A stretch of DNA of 35,576 nt from Methanobacteriota archaeon (GCA_002720275.1 PBHR01000017.1:1-35576), one strand, 5' to 3'. Shown: positions 1-8,367, numbered from the stretch's first letter. Notes: generated from the letters alone by a model not told the origin. Program-made: numbers and translations.

Positions 1-2
1 CA

Positions 3-143
3 AGTGCACCACCAGCAGGCCCACCAAGTGGCCCTCCATCAGGTCCACCAGCAAGTGCTCCACCAGCAGGCCCACCAAGCGGTCCACCAGCAAGTGCTCC
101 GCCAGCAGGTCCACCAAGTGGTCCACCAGCAAGTGCTCCTCCG
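3..143 (+). repeat. Tandem coding repeat, 39-bp unit (first copy 51 bp, with an extra SGPP)
   Basis: Units begin with AGT at 3, 54, 93 and 132; near-identical agtgctccaccagcaggcccaccaagtggtccaccagca. Confidence 0.75.
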
Positions 144-185
144 AAATCAGCATTCAAGCCACCGACTTCTGGGCCACCCACCTAA
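3..185 (+). CDS. C-terminal end of a CDS truncated by the window edge; Pro/Gly/Ser/Ala-rich repetitive tail (SAPPAGPPSGPPA units)
   Basis: Frame 3 reads SAPPAGPPSGPPSGPPA-SAPPAGPPSGPPA-SAPPAGPPSGPPA-SAPPKSAFKPPTSGPPT-stop (TAA 183-185). The listed ORF 4..192 is a different frame through the same repeat. Confidence 0.6.
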   Translation, partial: SAPPAGPPSGPPSGPPASAPPAGPPSGPPASAPPAGPPSGPPASAPPKSAFKPPTSGPPT

Positions 186-222
186 ATTGTGAAAATCACG
201 AGATACAAATAGAGGTGAAATA

Positions 223-813
223 ATGAATAATAATAATTCATTAAACACAATAATTGAATATCTTAACAATAATGACTCAATAGTATATCCTACCTCAACT
301 TTACCGGCTTTAGGTTGTAAACCAAATAAAATTGCTTTAGACCGTTTGTTTAAAATTAAAAATAGACCTTCAGAATTACCAGTTAGTTTAGGCGTAATTG
401 ATTTGGAACAAGTTTCTAATATAATTGATTATGATAATATTTCAATTGACATTTTAAATTATTTTCCAAAAGGAAGTTTAACATTAATTTTACCAGCAAA
501 AAAAACAATGGATCAACGTTTAGGAGGAGATTGGATTGGAATTAGACCCGTTATAGATGAAAAAGCCATACAATTGATTTCAAAAATAGGGCCGATTACA
601 GCAACAAGCGCAAATATTAGCGGTAAAAAACCATTAATTGATTGTAAAAAAGCAGCACATCAATTAAAATTAAATTCCGATCAATTTATTGCAGCACAAA
701 CAAAAGGTGGGTCACCTAGTACGCTTGTTAAAGTAGATAAGAAGGTAATCGTTATGAGAGAGGGGGTTATCTCAAGACAAGAGGTGGCCGAATGGTCGAA
801 GAAATTGACTTGA
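223..813 (+). CDS. Sua5/YciO/YrdC-family threonylcarbamoyl-AMP synthase-like protein
   Basis: YrdC motifs: VYPTSTLPALGC, IKNRPSELPVSL, GSLTLILPA, ITATSANISGKKP. Confidence 0.8.
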   Translation: MNNNNSLNTIIEYLNNNDSIVYPTSTLPALGCKPNKIALDRLFKIKNRPSELPVSLGVIDLEQVSNIIDYDNISIDILNYFPKGSLTLILPAKKTMDQRLGGDWIGIRPVIDEKAIQLISKIGPITATSANISGKKPLIDCKKAAHQLKLNSDQFIAAQTKGGSPSTLVKVDKKVIVMREGVISRQEVAEWSKKLT

Positions 814-1805
814 AATTTTGGAAAGATGCTGGCCATGTTGCTAGACGAACTTTAGAAAATATAAAGCATGAAATTAAATCAGGAGTTACTTGGCATGAAG
901 TAATTGAAAAGGCAGAAAGATATATTGTAAGGAACGGAGGAACTCCAGCATTCCCAGCAACAATTGCTGTTAATGACGTTGCAGCACATTTCACTACAGA
1001 TCATAAAGGTACAGCTTTAGAGGGCTGGGAAGAAAAGATGGTATTTCAAAAAGGAGATTTGGTAAAATTAGACGTTGGAGTTCAAATTCAAGGAAGAATT
1101 GGAGATAATGCATTAACTTTAGAAGTAGGTAATGGGGGCAACCATACTGAACAAATTAAAGCCTCAATAGAATCAAGAGATTCTGCAATTGAGCAGATGC
1201 ACCCTGGTACCCCCTGGCATAAAGTTGGTGAAGCAGCAGAACAACCAGTAGTCGATGCTGGTTTTTCATCAATACAGAACCTTTGTGGACATAAGTTGGA
1301 TCTAGGAGAACTGCACGCAGGGGTTAGTGTTCCATCATATCGATGTGGCTACGAACATCCGGGTTATCAGGGAGAGGTGCAAAAAGGAGGCTTTTATGCA
1401 ATAGAACCATTCAATACAACAGGGAAATCGGGATTAATTGAAAATATTAAACCCAGTAATTCGAGCAATATTTACAGAGTTACTGGAGATTTAGATATCC
1501 GTAAAGCATTAGCAAAAAAGAAATTAAAACCATTAGGCGCGCAATTAGCTAGAATTTTAGAAACGAGATATAATAATTTACCATTTGCAGAACGTTGGGC
1601 TTTTCCCATACTAGAAAAACCATTTCCCGAAGCGGACGAAGAAAGCAGACAAAGTAAATGGAATGCACTAGTTAAAAAATTAATTAGTGTTAGATTTTTA
1701 GAAACATACCATGCATTAAAGTGCTCTGACGGTGGTTTCATTGGCCAATTTGAACATACAGTATACATTACCGATGGTGGCCCTGAAATTTTAACAGTTG
1801 AATAA
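792..1805 (+). CDS. map: Methionine aminopeptidase, type 2 (archaeal/eukaryal)
   Basis: MetAP2 motifs and metal ligands: NGGTPAFPATIAVNDVAAHFT, KLDVGVQIQGRIGDNA, CGHKLDLGELHAG, GGFYAIEPFNTTG, FEHTVYI. ATG 792 preceded by GAGGTGG. Confidence 0.9.
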   Translation: MVEEIDLKFWKDAGHVARRTLENIKHEIKSGVTWHEVIEKAERYIVRNGGTPAFPATIAVNDVAAHFTTDHKGTALEGWEEKMVFQKGDLVKLDVGVQIQGRIGDNALTLEVGNGGNHTEQIKASIESRDSAIEQMHPGTPWHKVGEAAEQPVVDAGFSSIQNLCGHKLDLGELHAGVSVPSYRCGYEHPGYQGEVQKGGFYAIEPFNTTGKSGLIENIKPSNSSNIYRVTGDLDIRKALAKKKLKPLGAQLARILETRYNNLPFAERWAFPILEKPFPEADEESRQSKWNALVKKLISVRFLETYHALKCSDGGFIGQFEHTVYITDGGPEILTVE

Positions 1806-1841
1806 TGCAAATTCTTATACATAAAATAGGACTAGTGCATT

Positions 1842-1906
1842 GTGAGCAGGAGGCGAGTTTCTCGTCGAGTGCATCCCATCCCCTCTACGGGCTTCCTCCT
1901 GTTCAC
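1842..1906. ncRNA. Candidate structured RNA / long hairpin element (12-bp closing stem)
   Basis: GTGAGCAGGAGG (1842-1853) pairs with CCTCCTGTTCAC (1895-1906): 11 Watson-Crick pairs and one G-U. The loop contains a CGAG-TTT-CTCG hairpin. GC-rich island in AT-rich intergenic DNA. Confidence 0.45.
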
Positions 1907-2084
1907 CTTCTCAAAATGTTATTTTTTATTTGGAACCCGCCTTATTTTCGTTTTTTAATATTTGAAAATTTTACTAATTTACTCGCGAAATGATGTTTAT
2001 TTGCGCACTTTCCGCGCGAAACTATGATAAGCAAGTGCACGCTAGGAGCAAAGTGCCCCTCTATACGACGGGCAGGTGAATAAA

Positions 2085-2600
2085 ATGAAAAACGAAATGA
2101 AAAACGATGAAGCAGTGAGCCCAGTTATTGCAACAATCTTAATGGTTGCAATTACTGTTGTTCTAGCAGGTGTTTTGTACGTATGGGCAAGTGAACTAGC
2201 AGGTAACCAAACTGAAGCTGGTTCCCTAAACCAGTACAAAGCTGAAGACCACCCAAGTGCCACAACATCAGGCATGACTGATAATTTACTAAGATTATCA
2301 TTCGTAAACGGTCCAGATGATCTAACATGGTCATTCTTGACAATTACTCTGTTTGATGAAGAGCAAGGTAAAACATACAAATGTTCCCCTGGTGGAGCAG
2401 ATTGTTCAGTTGGAGAAGAAACAGCTGATACATATTGGGGCGGAAGTGAAGTAATTTCCATCGCTGAAGGCGGATCTACAGATATCTGTGGTGCTGCTGG
2501 AGCTGGTGGAGATGAAGGAAACTCCTGTGAAATAAAAGTTTCAATGCAATACAAAGGTAAGCCAATCGCTGGTACATCAAGTGTTGTAGCTGTAGCTTAA
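2085..2600 (+). CDS. Type IV pilin-like secreted protein (archaeal Pilin_N-type), small
   Basis: N-terminus NDEAVSPVIATILMVAITVVLAGVLYVWASELAG matches the archaeal type IV pilin hydrophobic segment. ATG 2085 preceded by GGTG; ORF track uses the upstream GTG at 2076. Confidence 0.8.
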   Translation: MKNEMKNDEAVSPVIATILMVAITVVLAGVLYVWASELAGNQTEAGSLNQYKAEDHPSATTSGMTDNLLRLSFVNGPDDLTWSFLTITLFDEEQGKTYKCSPGGADCSVGEETADTYWGGSEVISIAEGGSTDICGAAGAGGDEGNSCEIKVSMQYKGKPIAGTSSVVAVA

Positions 2601-2651
2601 TTATTGAACACTGCTTCAAATAAATAAATCAGACATGAGTTCTGAGTACTT

Positions 2652-2688
2652 GCCCCCTAGGGACTGAGGTCCTTAGGGGGCTTTTTTT
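2652..2688 (+). terminator. Hairpin plus T-tract terminator after the small pilin
   Basis: GCCCCCTAGGGAC-TGAG-GGTTCC-type fold: arms 2652-2664 and 2669-2681 (13 bp, one G-T pair), loop TGAG, followed by TTTTTTT. Confidence 0.75.
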
Positions 2689-2834
2689 ATTTTAAAAATG
2701 TTATTTTTTGTTATTTTTTACATTTTTATGCCCCTTTTTTAGTTTTTAAAAAACATAATAATCACTCTTTCTTTAGTCAGGTATTTTCATCCACACTAGA
2801 TACCGTTATAACCACTAATATTCTGCGTACGCCC

Positions 2835-4907
2835 ATGAAGAAAGATACTTCATGTGAATTAAAGAACGAAGAAGAAGCGGTAAGCCCGGTAATTGCTACA
2901 ATCTTAATGGTTGCAATAACTGTGGTTTTAGCTGGTGTTCTGTATGTATGGGCTAGTGAACTAGCTGGTAATCAAACAGACTTTGGTACCTTCAACAACT
3001 ATGTTGCTGAAGATATCAGGCCAACTACAAGTTCCGCTGTGAACGACCCCCTGCTAAGAATGCGGTTTTCAAATGGGCCTGATGATCTTTCATGGTCTTT
3101 CTTGAAAGTAAGTATTAGTGGTGAAGATGGAACACTATCTGAGTGTAAAATAGGGCAAGTCTCTGCATTAGGTGAGGAAATTAATGTTTTCAATCTAATT
3201 AGTGACAACAATGCTCACGATTTATCAACAGATAATGACAGAAATGGAGAATTGCCAGGTGATGCAGGCACTTTTAACCCTGCATCAAGATTACCTAACA
3301 ATTCTGGATTCTTTGCTACAGCGTATGAATTGGACATGTCAACAGGTATGGCTACAGACAATTCATTTTTCTTGTCATATGATTTTGACCAAATCAATGC
3401 AGGAACAATGGAAGGTGTAGGAAGCTTGGAGACAGACGATTACACATATTACCTATATGCTGTAAATCCAGTATCTGCAGATCCAAATGATGGACACTCA
3501 TTCGATGTTGTTACATCATTTACATCTGCTGGACAATATGCATACTTTGCTTCCCAATATGCTGCTGATTACGTAAGCCAAGTCCCAGGACTTGAAGTAT
3601 TAATAACTGGTAACTTCTACTATGATCTTGCAGGAACTCCTGATGATTCATCAGACGATGTTGCAATGTATGGTATGAAAGCATTAACAGTTACAGATGC
3701 TGGTACAGGATATGTAACAGATCTTGGATGGACTGGTGTAGGACATACTCAAGCTGTTTATGCTTTAGGAGATATTCTGTACTTCAATCAAGAAGCAGAC
3801 GGAACATCCACATTAATGGGTGTTATGAATGGTGAAATTGGTTGGAACGGAAACGTAGCAATCCAAAAGAACAACATTTTAGTTGGAAGCCCTAACTCAT
3901 TATTGTTTATGGCTGATGACGGAATTGTTAGTTTTGTAATGTATGGAGATGGCACAATTAATGACCATTCAGCTTACATGCCACCAATGACAGGATATGC
4001 ACTTGGTTACACCAACGACCTAAATTGGTTAATTGTTGGTTCTACAACTGATATTGCTACTGGCGGAATGAATATGGGTGGATTTACACTTATTGGAATT
4101 GGTGCAGATACTCATGGTTCAATGCTTTCTGCAAACACTGCTGGTCAAGCAGTATATGGTACATATGCAACAGTATTAAACAGTCCAACTGGAAATACAT
4201 ACGTGTATTATAATGCAGTAAATATGGAAACTGGTGGAGTAGATGTTATGGCATACCTAATCTCTGGTGTAGACGCTGACGAAGATGGTGTTGATGACGG
4301 TAGTTCCACTGCACAAGGTTTCGAAGCACGTAGCGGAATTACAATTAATCCTGCAACTGTTAACTTTGGTGCTTATTCTGGTGTAGTTGGTGTGTTCAGA
4401 GAAGGAGTTAACTCCAATGGACAAACAGTATTCCAACTAATTATCATGAATCCAGATTTAGGAATTAACCTAGCGTTCTGGTCTGATCAAGTTGGATTAT
4501 TAAGCAATCTTGCAGCTGTATTAGGTGCAGATTCCCCAGACCCTAACTTTAACCAAGGTTTCTATACACAGTATGTGCATGACTTAGGTCTTGGAAGTGG
4601 TAAAATCATGACTACTTATGTTGATGATAATGCTAACATGGACCCTGGATTAATTGATTTGATGGCAATGCTAAACTCAATGAATTCTGGTGATGCTGCT
4701 GGAGAAGCTACTACTGATGCTAAATGTATTATTTTCCAAGAAACTAGTACAGATGACGGATTATGGCAAGGAACAGAAGTTCTTACAATATATGAGAACG
4801 GATACGATATTTGTGGTGTTCAAACTACAAGTACTTGTGACCTTGATGTAACTGTATATTACAAAGGCAAAGTATTAGCAGGAACTGGCGAAGTTAATAT
4901 TATCTGA
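2835..4907 (+). CDS. Large type IV pilin-like protein with a ~526-aa internal insertion (putative adhesin-pilin)
   Basis: Same pilin N-terminus (AVSPVIATILMVAITVVLAGVLYVWASELAGNQT) and NGPDDLxWSFL segment as the small pilin. C-terminal EVLTIYENGYDICG...CDLDVTVYYKGKVLAGT aligns to EVISIAEGGSTDICG...CEIKVSMQYKGKPIAGT. Confidence 0.8.
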   Translation: MKKDTSCELKNEEEAVSPVIATILMVAITVVLAGVLYVWASELAGNQTDFGTFNNYVAEDIRPTTSSAVNDPLLRMRFSNGPDDLSWSFLKVSISGEDGTLSECKIGQVSALGEEINVFNLISDNNAHDLSTDNDRNGELPGDAGTFNPASRLPNNSGFFATAYELDMSTGMATDNSFFLSYDFDQINAGTMEGVGSLETDDYTYYLYAVNPVSADPNDGHSFDVVTSFTSAGQYAYFASQYAADYVSQVPGLEVLITGNFYYDLAGTPDDSSDDVAMYGMKALTVTDAGTGYVTDLGWTGVGHTQAVYALGDILYFNQEADGTSTLMGVMNGEIGWNGNVAIQKNNILVGSPNSLLFMADDGIVSFVMYGDGTINDHSAYMPPMTGYALGYTNDLNWLIVGSTTDIATGGMNMGGFTLIGIGADTHGSMLSANTAGQAVYGTYATVLNSPTGNTYVYYNAVNMETGGVDVMAYLISGVDADEDGVDDGSSTAQGFEARSGITINPATVNFGAYSGVVGVFREGVNSNGQTVFQLIIMNPDLGINLAFWSDQVGLLSNLAAVLGADSPDPNFNQGFYTQYVHDLGLGSGKIMTTYVDDNANMDPGLIDLMAMLNSMNSGDAAGEATTDAKCIIFQETSTDDGLWQGTEVLTIYENGYDICGVQTTSTCDLDVTVYYKGKVLAGTGEVNII

Positions 4908-4955
4908 TTAAGATAAAATTGATTTGCTGAGAATACAGGTTTAACCTGGATACAA

Positions 4956-4994
4956 ACCCCTCGAGGGCTGAGGTCCTCGGGGGGTCTTTTTTTT
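4956..4994 (+). terminator. Hairpin plus T-tract terminator after the large pilin
   Basis: Arms 4956-4968 and 4973-4985 (13 bp, two G-T pairs), loop TGAG, followed by CTTTTTTTT. Confidence 0.75.
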
Positions 4995-6021
4995 AATTAA
5001 TAAATCTTAAAGGACTTGCTAAGGTAGGAACATTTCCAACCATTTTTATTACCCCTCTTGAAATTGATTGAGGGTCATTTAAAGCCTCTTCAATTGTATT
5101 TATTGGTGCACAAGGTATACCTGAAAGCATATCTTCTAATTCATTACGATTATAATTTTCAATTATATTTGAAATAGATGTCTCAATCTCATCACGATGT
5201 GCAATTCTTCCTGCATTTGTTTCCCATTTTTGAACATTATTTATTTGAAGGATTTCACATAAGTTTTTCCATTGTTTATCAGAACCAACAGCAATTACAA
5301 ACCAACCATCCTTAACTTTGAATGCTCGATATGGTACAAGATTTGGGTGTGCTGACCCCATTCTTCCAGGATTTTTTCCTGATGCAAGATAGTTTTGTGC
5401 TTGATTCACAAGTGCTGCAATCGCACAATCCCAAAGACTTATGTCAATTTTTCTAATTTTCCCAGTTCTTTCTTTTTCAAATAACGCAGCTAATATTGCA
5501 TTGCCTGCAGTTAAACCAGTAATTACATCAATCCAAGCTACTCCTACTTTTGCGGGCCCTTTATCAGTTTCACCAGTTATACTCATAATTCCAGATCTTG
5601 CTTGTAAAGAAAGATCATAACCGGGTTCATTTCTTCTTGGCCCTGTTGCACCAAAACCAGAAATTGAACATATTATTGCCTGTTCAGGAATTGGACCAAG
5701 CAACCTTTCAAAAGTTCCTGGTTTGAAATTTTCAATAATTATATCAGATTTTTTCATTAGTTCTCGAATTTTATTTTTTTCGAGTTTCAGGTTTGCTTGA
5801 ATTACATTTTTCCCCCTATTACAACATAAATAATATGCAGCCACCTCTTCATTTTCAAACCCTTTCGTAAAAGGCGGGCCCCATCCCCGAGTATCATCTC
5901 CCCAAGGAGCCTCAACTTTAGTTACATTGGCTCCTAAATCCGCAAGCATTTGTGCAGTATAAGGGCCCGCTAATATTCTTGACAAATCTAACACATTAAT
6001 GCCATTTAATATCCCGTCCAT
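4993..6021 (-). CDS. CoA-transferase family III (CaiB/BaiF-type)
   Basis: GINVLDLSRILAGPYTAQMLADLGANVTKVEAPWGDDTRGWGPPF, YDLSLQARSGIMSITGE, KVGVAWIDVITGL. Start set at MDGILNG (6021) rather than the ORF-track Met at 6057. Confidence 0.9.
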   Translation of the reverse strand: MDGILNGINVLDLSRILAGPYTAQMLADLGANVTKVEAPWGDDTRGWGPPFTKGFENEEVAAYYLCCNRGKNVIQANLKLEKNKIRELMKKSDIIIENFKPGTFERLLGPIPEQAIICSISGFGATGPRRNEPGYDLSLQARSGIMSITGETDKGPAKVGVAWIDVITGLTAGNAILAALFEKERTGKIRKIDISLWDCAIAALVNQAQNYLASGKNPGRMGSAHPNLVPYRAFKVKDGWFVIAVGSDKQWKNLCEILQINNVQKWETNAGRIAHRDEIETSISNIIENYNRNELEDMLSGIPCAPINTIEEALNDPQSISRGVIKMVGNVPTLASPLRFIN

Positions 6022-6101
6022 GTTAAGCGGAATTAATAAACCATGATAATTATACACATTATTACTTTAACATTATTTACTAATTACTACTAGATTGCAT
6101 T

Positions 6102-7004
6102 ATGTCGGAAGATGAAGCGAAATTAAAAGAAGATATTACAAAGGATGTAAATAAACCAACATTAAATGGGTTTCTCGGACTTTTTTTCCATATATTATTC
6201 GGTATTTTCATACTCTTTTTGTTTATCGCTTTTCCAGATATTGGCTGGATTTTTAACATACTAATTTTTGGCCCAATATGGACTATTTACTGTAATTCAT
6301 ATGTTGTTATTCATCCTAATGAGGGGGCGGCGGTATTGTTCTTTGGGAAATATTCAGGGACTGTTAAAACAGAAGGGTTTAGGTTTTTCCTCAATCCATT
6401 TTATGAAAAACGTAAGATATCACTCAGAATCAGAAATTTTGAATCCTCACAAATCAAAGTAAATGATGTTAATGCGAATCCAATATTAATTGGAGCAATT
6501 GTAGTTTGGAGAGTATATGATGTTGCTGAAGCGCTGTTTGAAGTAGATAATTTCGAAGAATATGTACAAATTCAAAGTGAGGCAGCACTAAGGGCAATGG
6601 CAACAAAATATCCCTATGATATTATTGAAGAGAAGGATAAAGGTGGAATTGCGTTATCTAGCCATCAAGAAGTTGTAGCCAAGGAATTACAAGCATCAGT
6701 AGAAGCAAGATTAGAAAGAGCAGGAATTGAAGTATTAGAGGCAAGAATTAGTCATTTAGCATATTCTCAAGAAATTGCACAAGCAATGTTACGCCGACAA
6801 CAGGCAAGTGCCGTGGTTGCAGCTAGGAGAGAGATTGTAGATGGTGCAGTTGGAATGGTGGAATTAGCTTTAGATCAACTTAGTAATAAAAATATTATTG
6901 AATTAGATGAAGAAAAGAAAGCAACAATGGTTAGTAACTTATTGGTAGTTTTGTGTTCAGAAACTGACACAACTCCAGTAGTCAATACGGGTTCTTTGAA
7001 TTAA
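6102..7004 (+). CDS. SPFH/Band 7 domain membrane protein
   Basis: N-terminal hydrophobic hairpin, then NPFYEKRKISLRIRNFESSQIKVNDVNANPILIGAIVVWRVYD ... EIAQAMLRRQQASAVVAARREIVDGAV. Confidence 0.85.
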   Translation: MSEDEAKLKEDITKDVNKPTLNGFLGLFFHILFGIFILFLFIAFPDIGWIFNILIFGPIWTIYCNSYVVIHPNEGAAVLFFGKYSGTVKTEGFRFFLNPFYEKRKISLRIRNFESSQIKVNDVNANPILIGAIVVWRVYDVAEALFEVDNFEEYVQIQSEAALRAMATKYPYDIIEEKDKGGIALSSHQEVVAKELQASVEARLERAGIEVLEARISHLAYSQEIAQAMLRRQQASAVVAARREIVDGAVGMVELALDQLSNKNIIELDEEKKATMVSNLLVVLCSETDTTPVVNTGSLN

Positions 7005-7042
7005 TAATCAAATTTATTGCTTATGCCTTCTTCCAATGATTA

Positions 7043-8236
7043 ATGGCGACTCTGAATGAAATCATTGAGATTATTGTAATCAGTATGCGTGATGCATTTC
7101 TCGCAGTGACAGTTTTTGTAGCAGCAATGGTTTTGTTATTTAGTTGGCTTCAATATGCAACAAGCGGTAAATTTGTTGAGTTAATTCGAGAAAGGAAGAA
7201 AATACAACCAATAATTGGAGCGTTGATGGGCTTGACACCAGGTTGTGGAGGAGCAATTGTAATGATGCCGATGTATGCTAGAGGATATGTCACCTATGGG
7301 ACTGTAGTTGCGACTTTAATTGCAACACTTGGTGATTCAGCGTTTGTTTTAATTGGCGCAGCAATATCAGATTCTAGTTTTGTTGCCCCTTTAATTGCAG
7401 TTCATTTAATTTCATTCACCGTTGGGGTGTCTTGGGGTTACCTAATTGATTTGATTAAGATCACTCCGAATAAACCGATAGGAAATTTTGGTCCGACATT
7501 TGATTATGACAACCCACAAGAACTTGAAGTAAGCAAAAAATCACCATTAGAGGACCTCCCTCGAGAGATTCCAGGTGGTTTGTCTTACAAGATACTTCAT
7601 CAAGGTTATGTTATTTGGTGGGCTGTTACAACTGTAGGTTTGATATTTGCTATTGCATTATTAGTTTGGTCGGGCCAAGACCCAGATTTTAACTTAGGAC
7701 TATCTTTCGACTTGACAACAAGAGACGGAATCATTACATGGGTTGGTTTACTTGGCACAACCCTTTCAATTGTATTATATATTGCACAGAGAAATTGGTT
7801 TGCTGATGATACTGAAGCAACCATTGGAGACAAATTACACTCTAAGAGAGAAACACTTGTTCATGCTGCAAGTGAAACTGCTTTTGTGACATTTTGGGTA
7901 ATGATTGCTTATCTCGCCTTTGAATTTATGATGTTATTTGCTGGTATGACAGAATCAGATCTTGCTAAATATGGAGATGGAGTAATTGCAGTAGTCGTTG
8001 CTTCAATAATTGGAATTATTCCTGGATGTGGGCCACAAATTATTGCAATAAGCGCTTATGTTAAGGACGTTATTTCATTTCCTGCACTTGCAGCTAACGC
8101 CATTAGTCAAGATGGTGATGCATTGTTTCCACTATTAGTTAGACATAAAGCAGCGAGTTTATGGGCTACTGTACATACAACAATCCCAGCAATAATTACT
8201 GGTTTAATGCTATTGTTTTTGGGAGTTACATTCTAA
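7043..8236 (+). CDS. Putative heavy-metal/manganese exporter, multi-TM (10TM ArsP_2-like)
   Basis: Two internally related motifs, LTPGCGGAIVMMPMYARG and IIPGCGPQIIAISAYV, in a polytopic membrane protein. Confidence 0.65.
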   Translation: MATLNEIIEIIVISMRDAFLAVTVFVAAMVLLFSWLQYATSGKFVELIRERKKIQPIIGALMGLTPGCGGAIVMMPMYARGYVTYGTVVATLIATLGDSAFVLIGAAISDSSFVAPLIAVHLISFTVGVSWGYLIDLIKITPNKPIGNFGPTFDYDNPQELEVSKKSPLEDLPREIPGGLSYKILHQGYVIWWAVTTVGLIFAIALLVWSGQDPDFNLGLSFDLTTRDGIITWVGLLGTTLSIVLYIAQRNWFADDTEATIGDKLHSKRETLVHAASETAFVTFWVMIAYLAFEFMMLFAGMTESDLAKYGDGVIAVVVASIIGIIPGCGPQIIAISAYVKDVISFPALAANAISQDGDALFPLLVRHKAASLWATVHTTIPAIITGLMLLFLGVTF

Positions 8237-8367
8237 TAAATAATTAAGAGGGCCATAATTATAGAAAGAACAAGAATCAACATTGTTTTTTGAAAAAGTC
8301 TAGATGTGATTATATCTGAAATTCTTTGAACAAAACTACTTATTATCGCTAAATAATACCGAGACAT
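8233..8367 (-). CDS. Candidate small membrane protein, 44 aa (below the ORF-track cutoff)
   Basis: Reverse-strand ATG 8367 to TAG 8233: MSRYYLAIISSFVQRISDIITSRLFQKTMLILVLSIIMALLIIY. One C-terminal hydrophobic helix; fills most of the intergenic gap. Confidence 0.35.
   Translation of the reverse strand: MSRYYLAIISSFVQRISDIITSRLFQKTMLILVLSIIMALLIIY

Noticed and set aside
4-192. His/Gln-rich ORF MHHQQAHQVALHQ...
   Set aside because: Wrong-frame reading of the proline-rich repeat; frame 3 gives a normal low-complexity Pro/Gly/Ser/Ala tail with its own stop.
1842-1906. tRNA gene
   Set aside because: Closing stem is 12 bp, and no D-arm, anticodon arm or GTTCRA T-loop can be placed; kept only as a structured RNA candidate.
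2042-2554. 170-aa reverse-strand ORF opposite the small pilin
   Set aside because: Shadow ORF; the plus strand has a clear pilin with GGTG upstream and a terminator downstream.
4936-4948. Short palindrome CAGGTTTAACCTG before the second terminator
   Set aside because: 6-bp arms with 1-nt centre; too small to separate from chance without comparative data.
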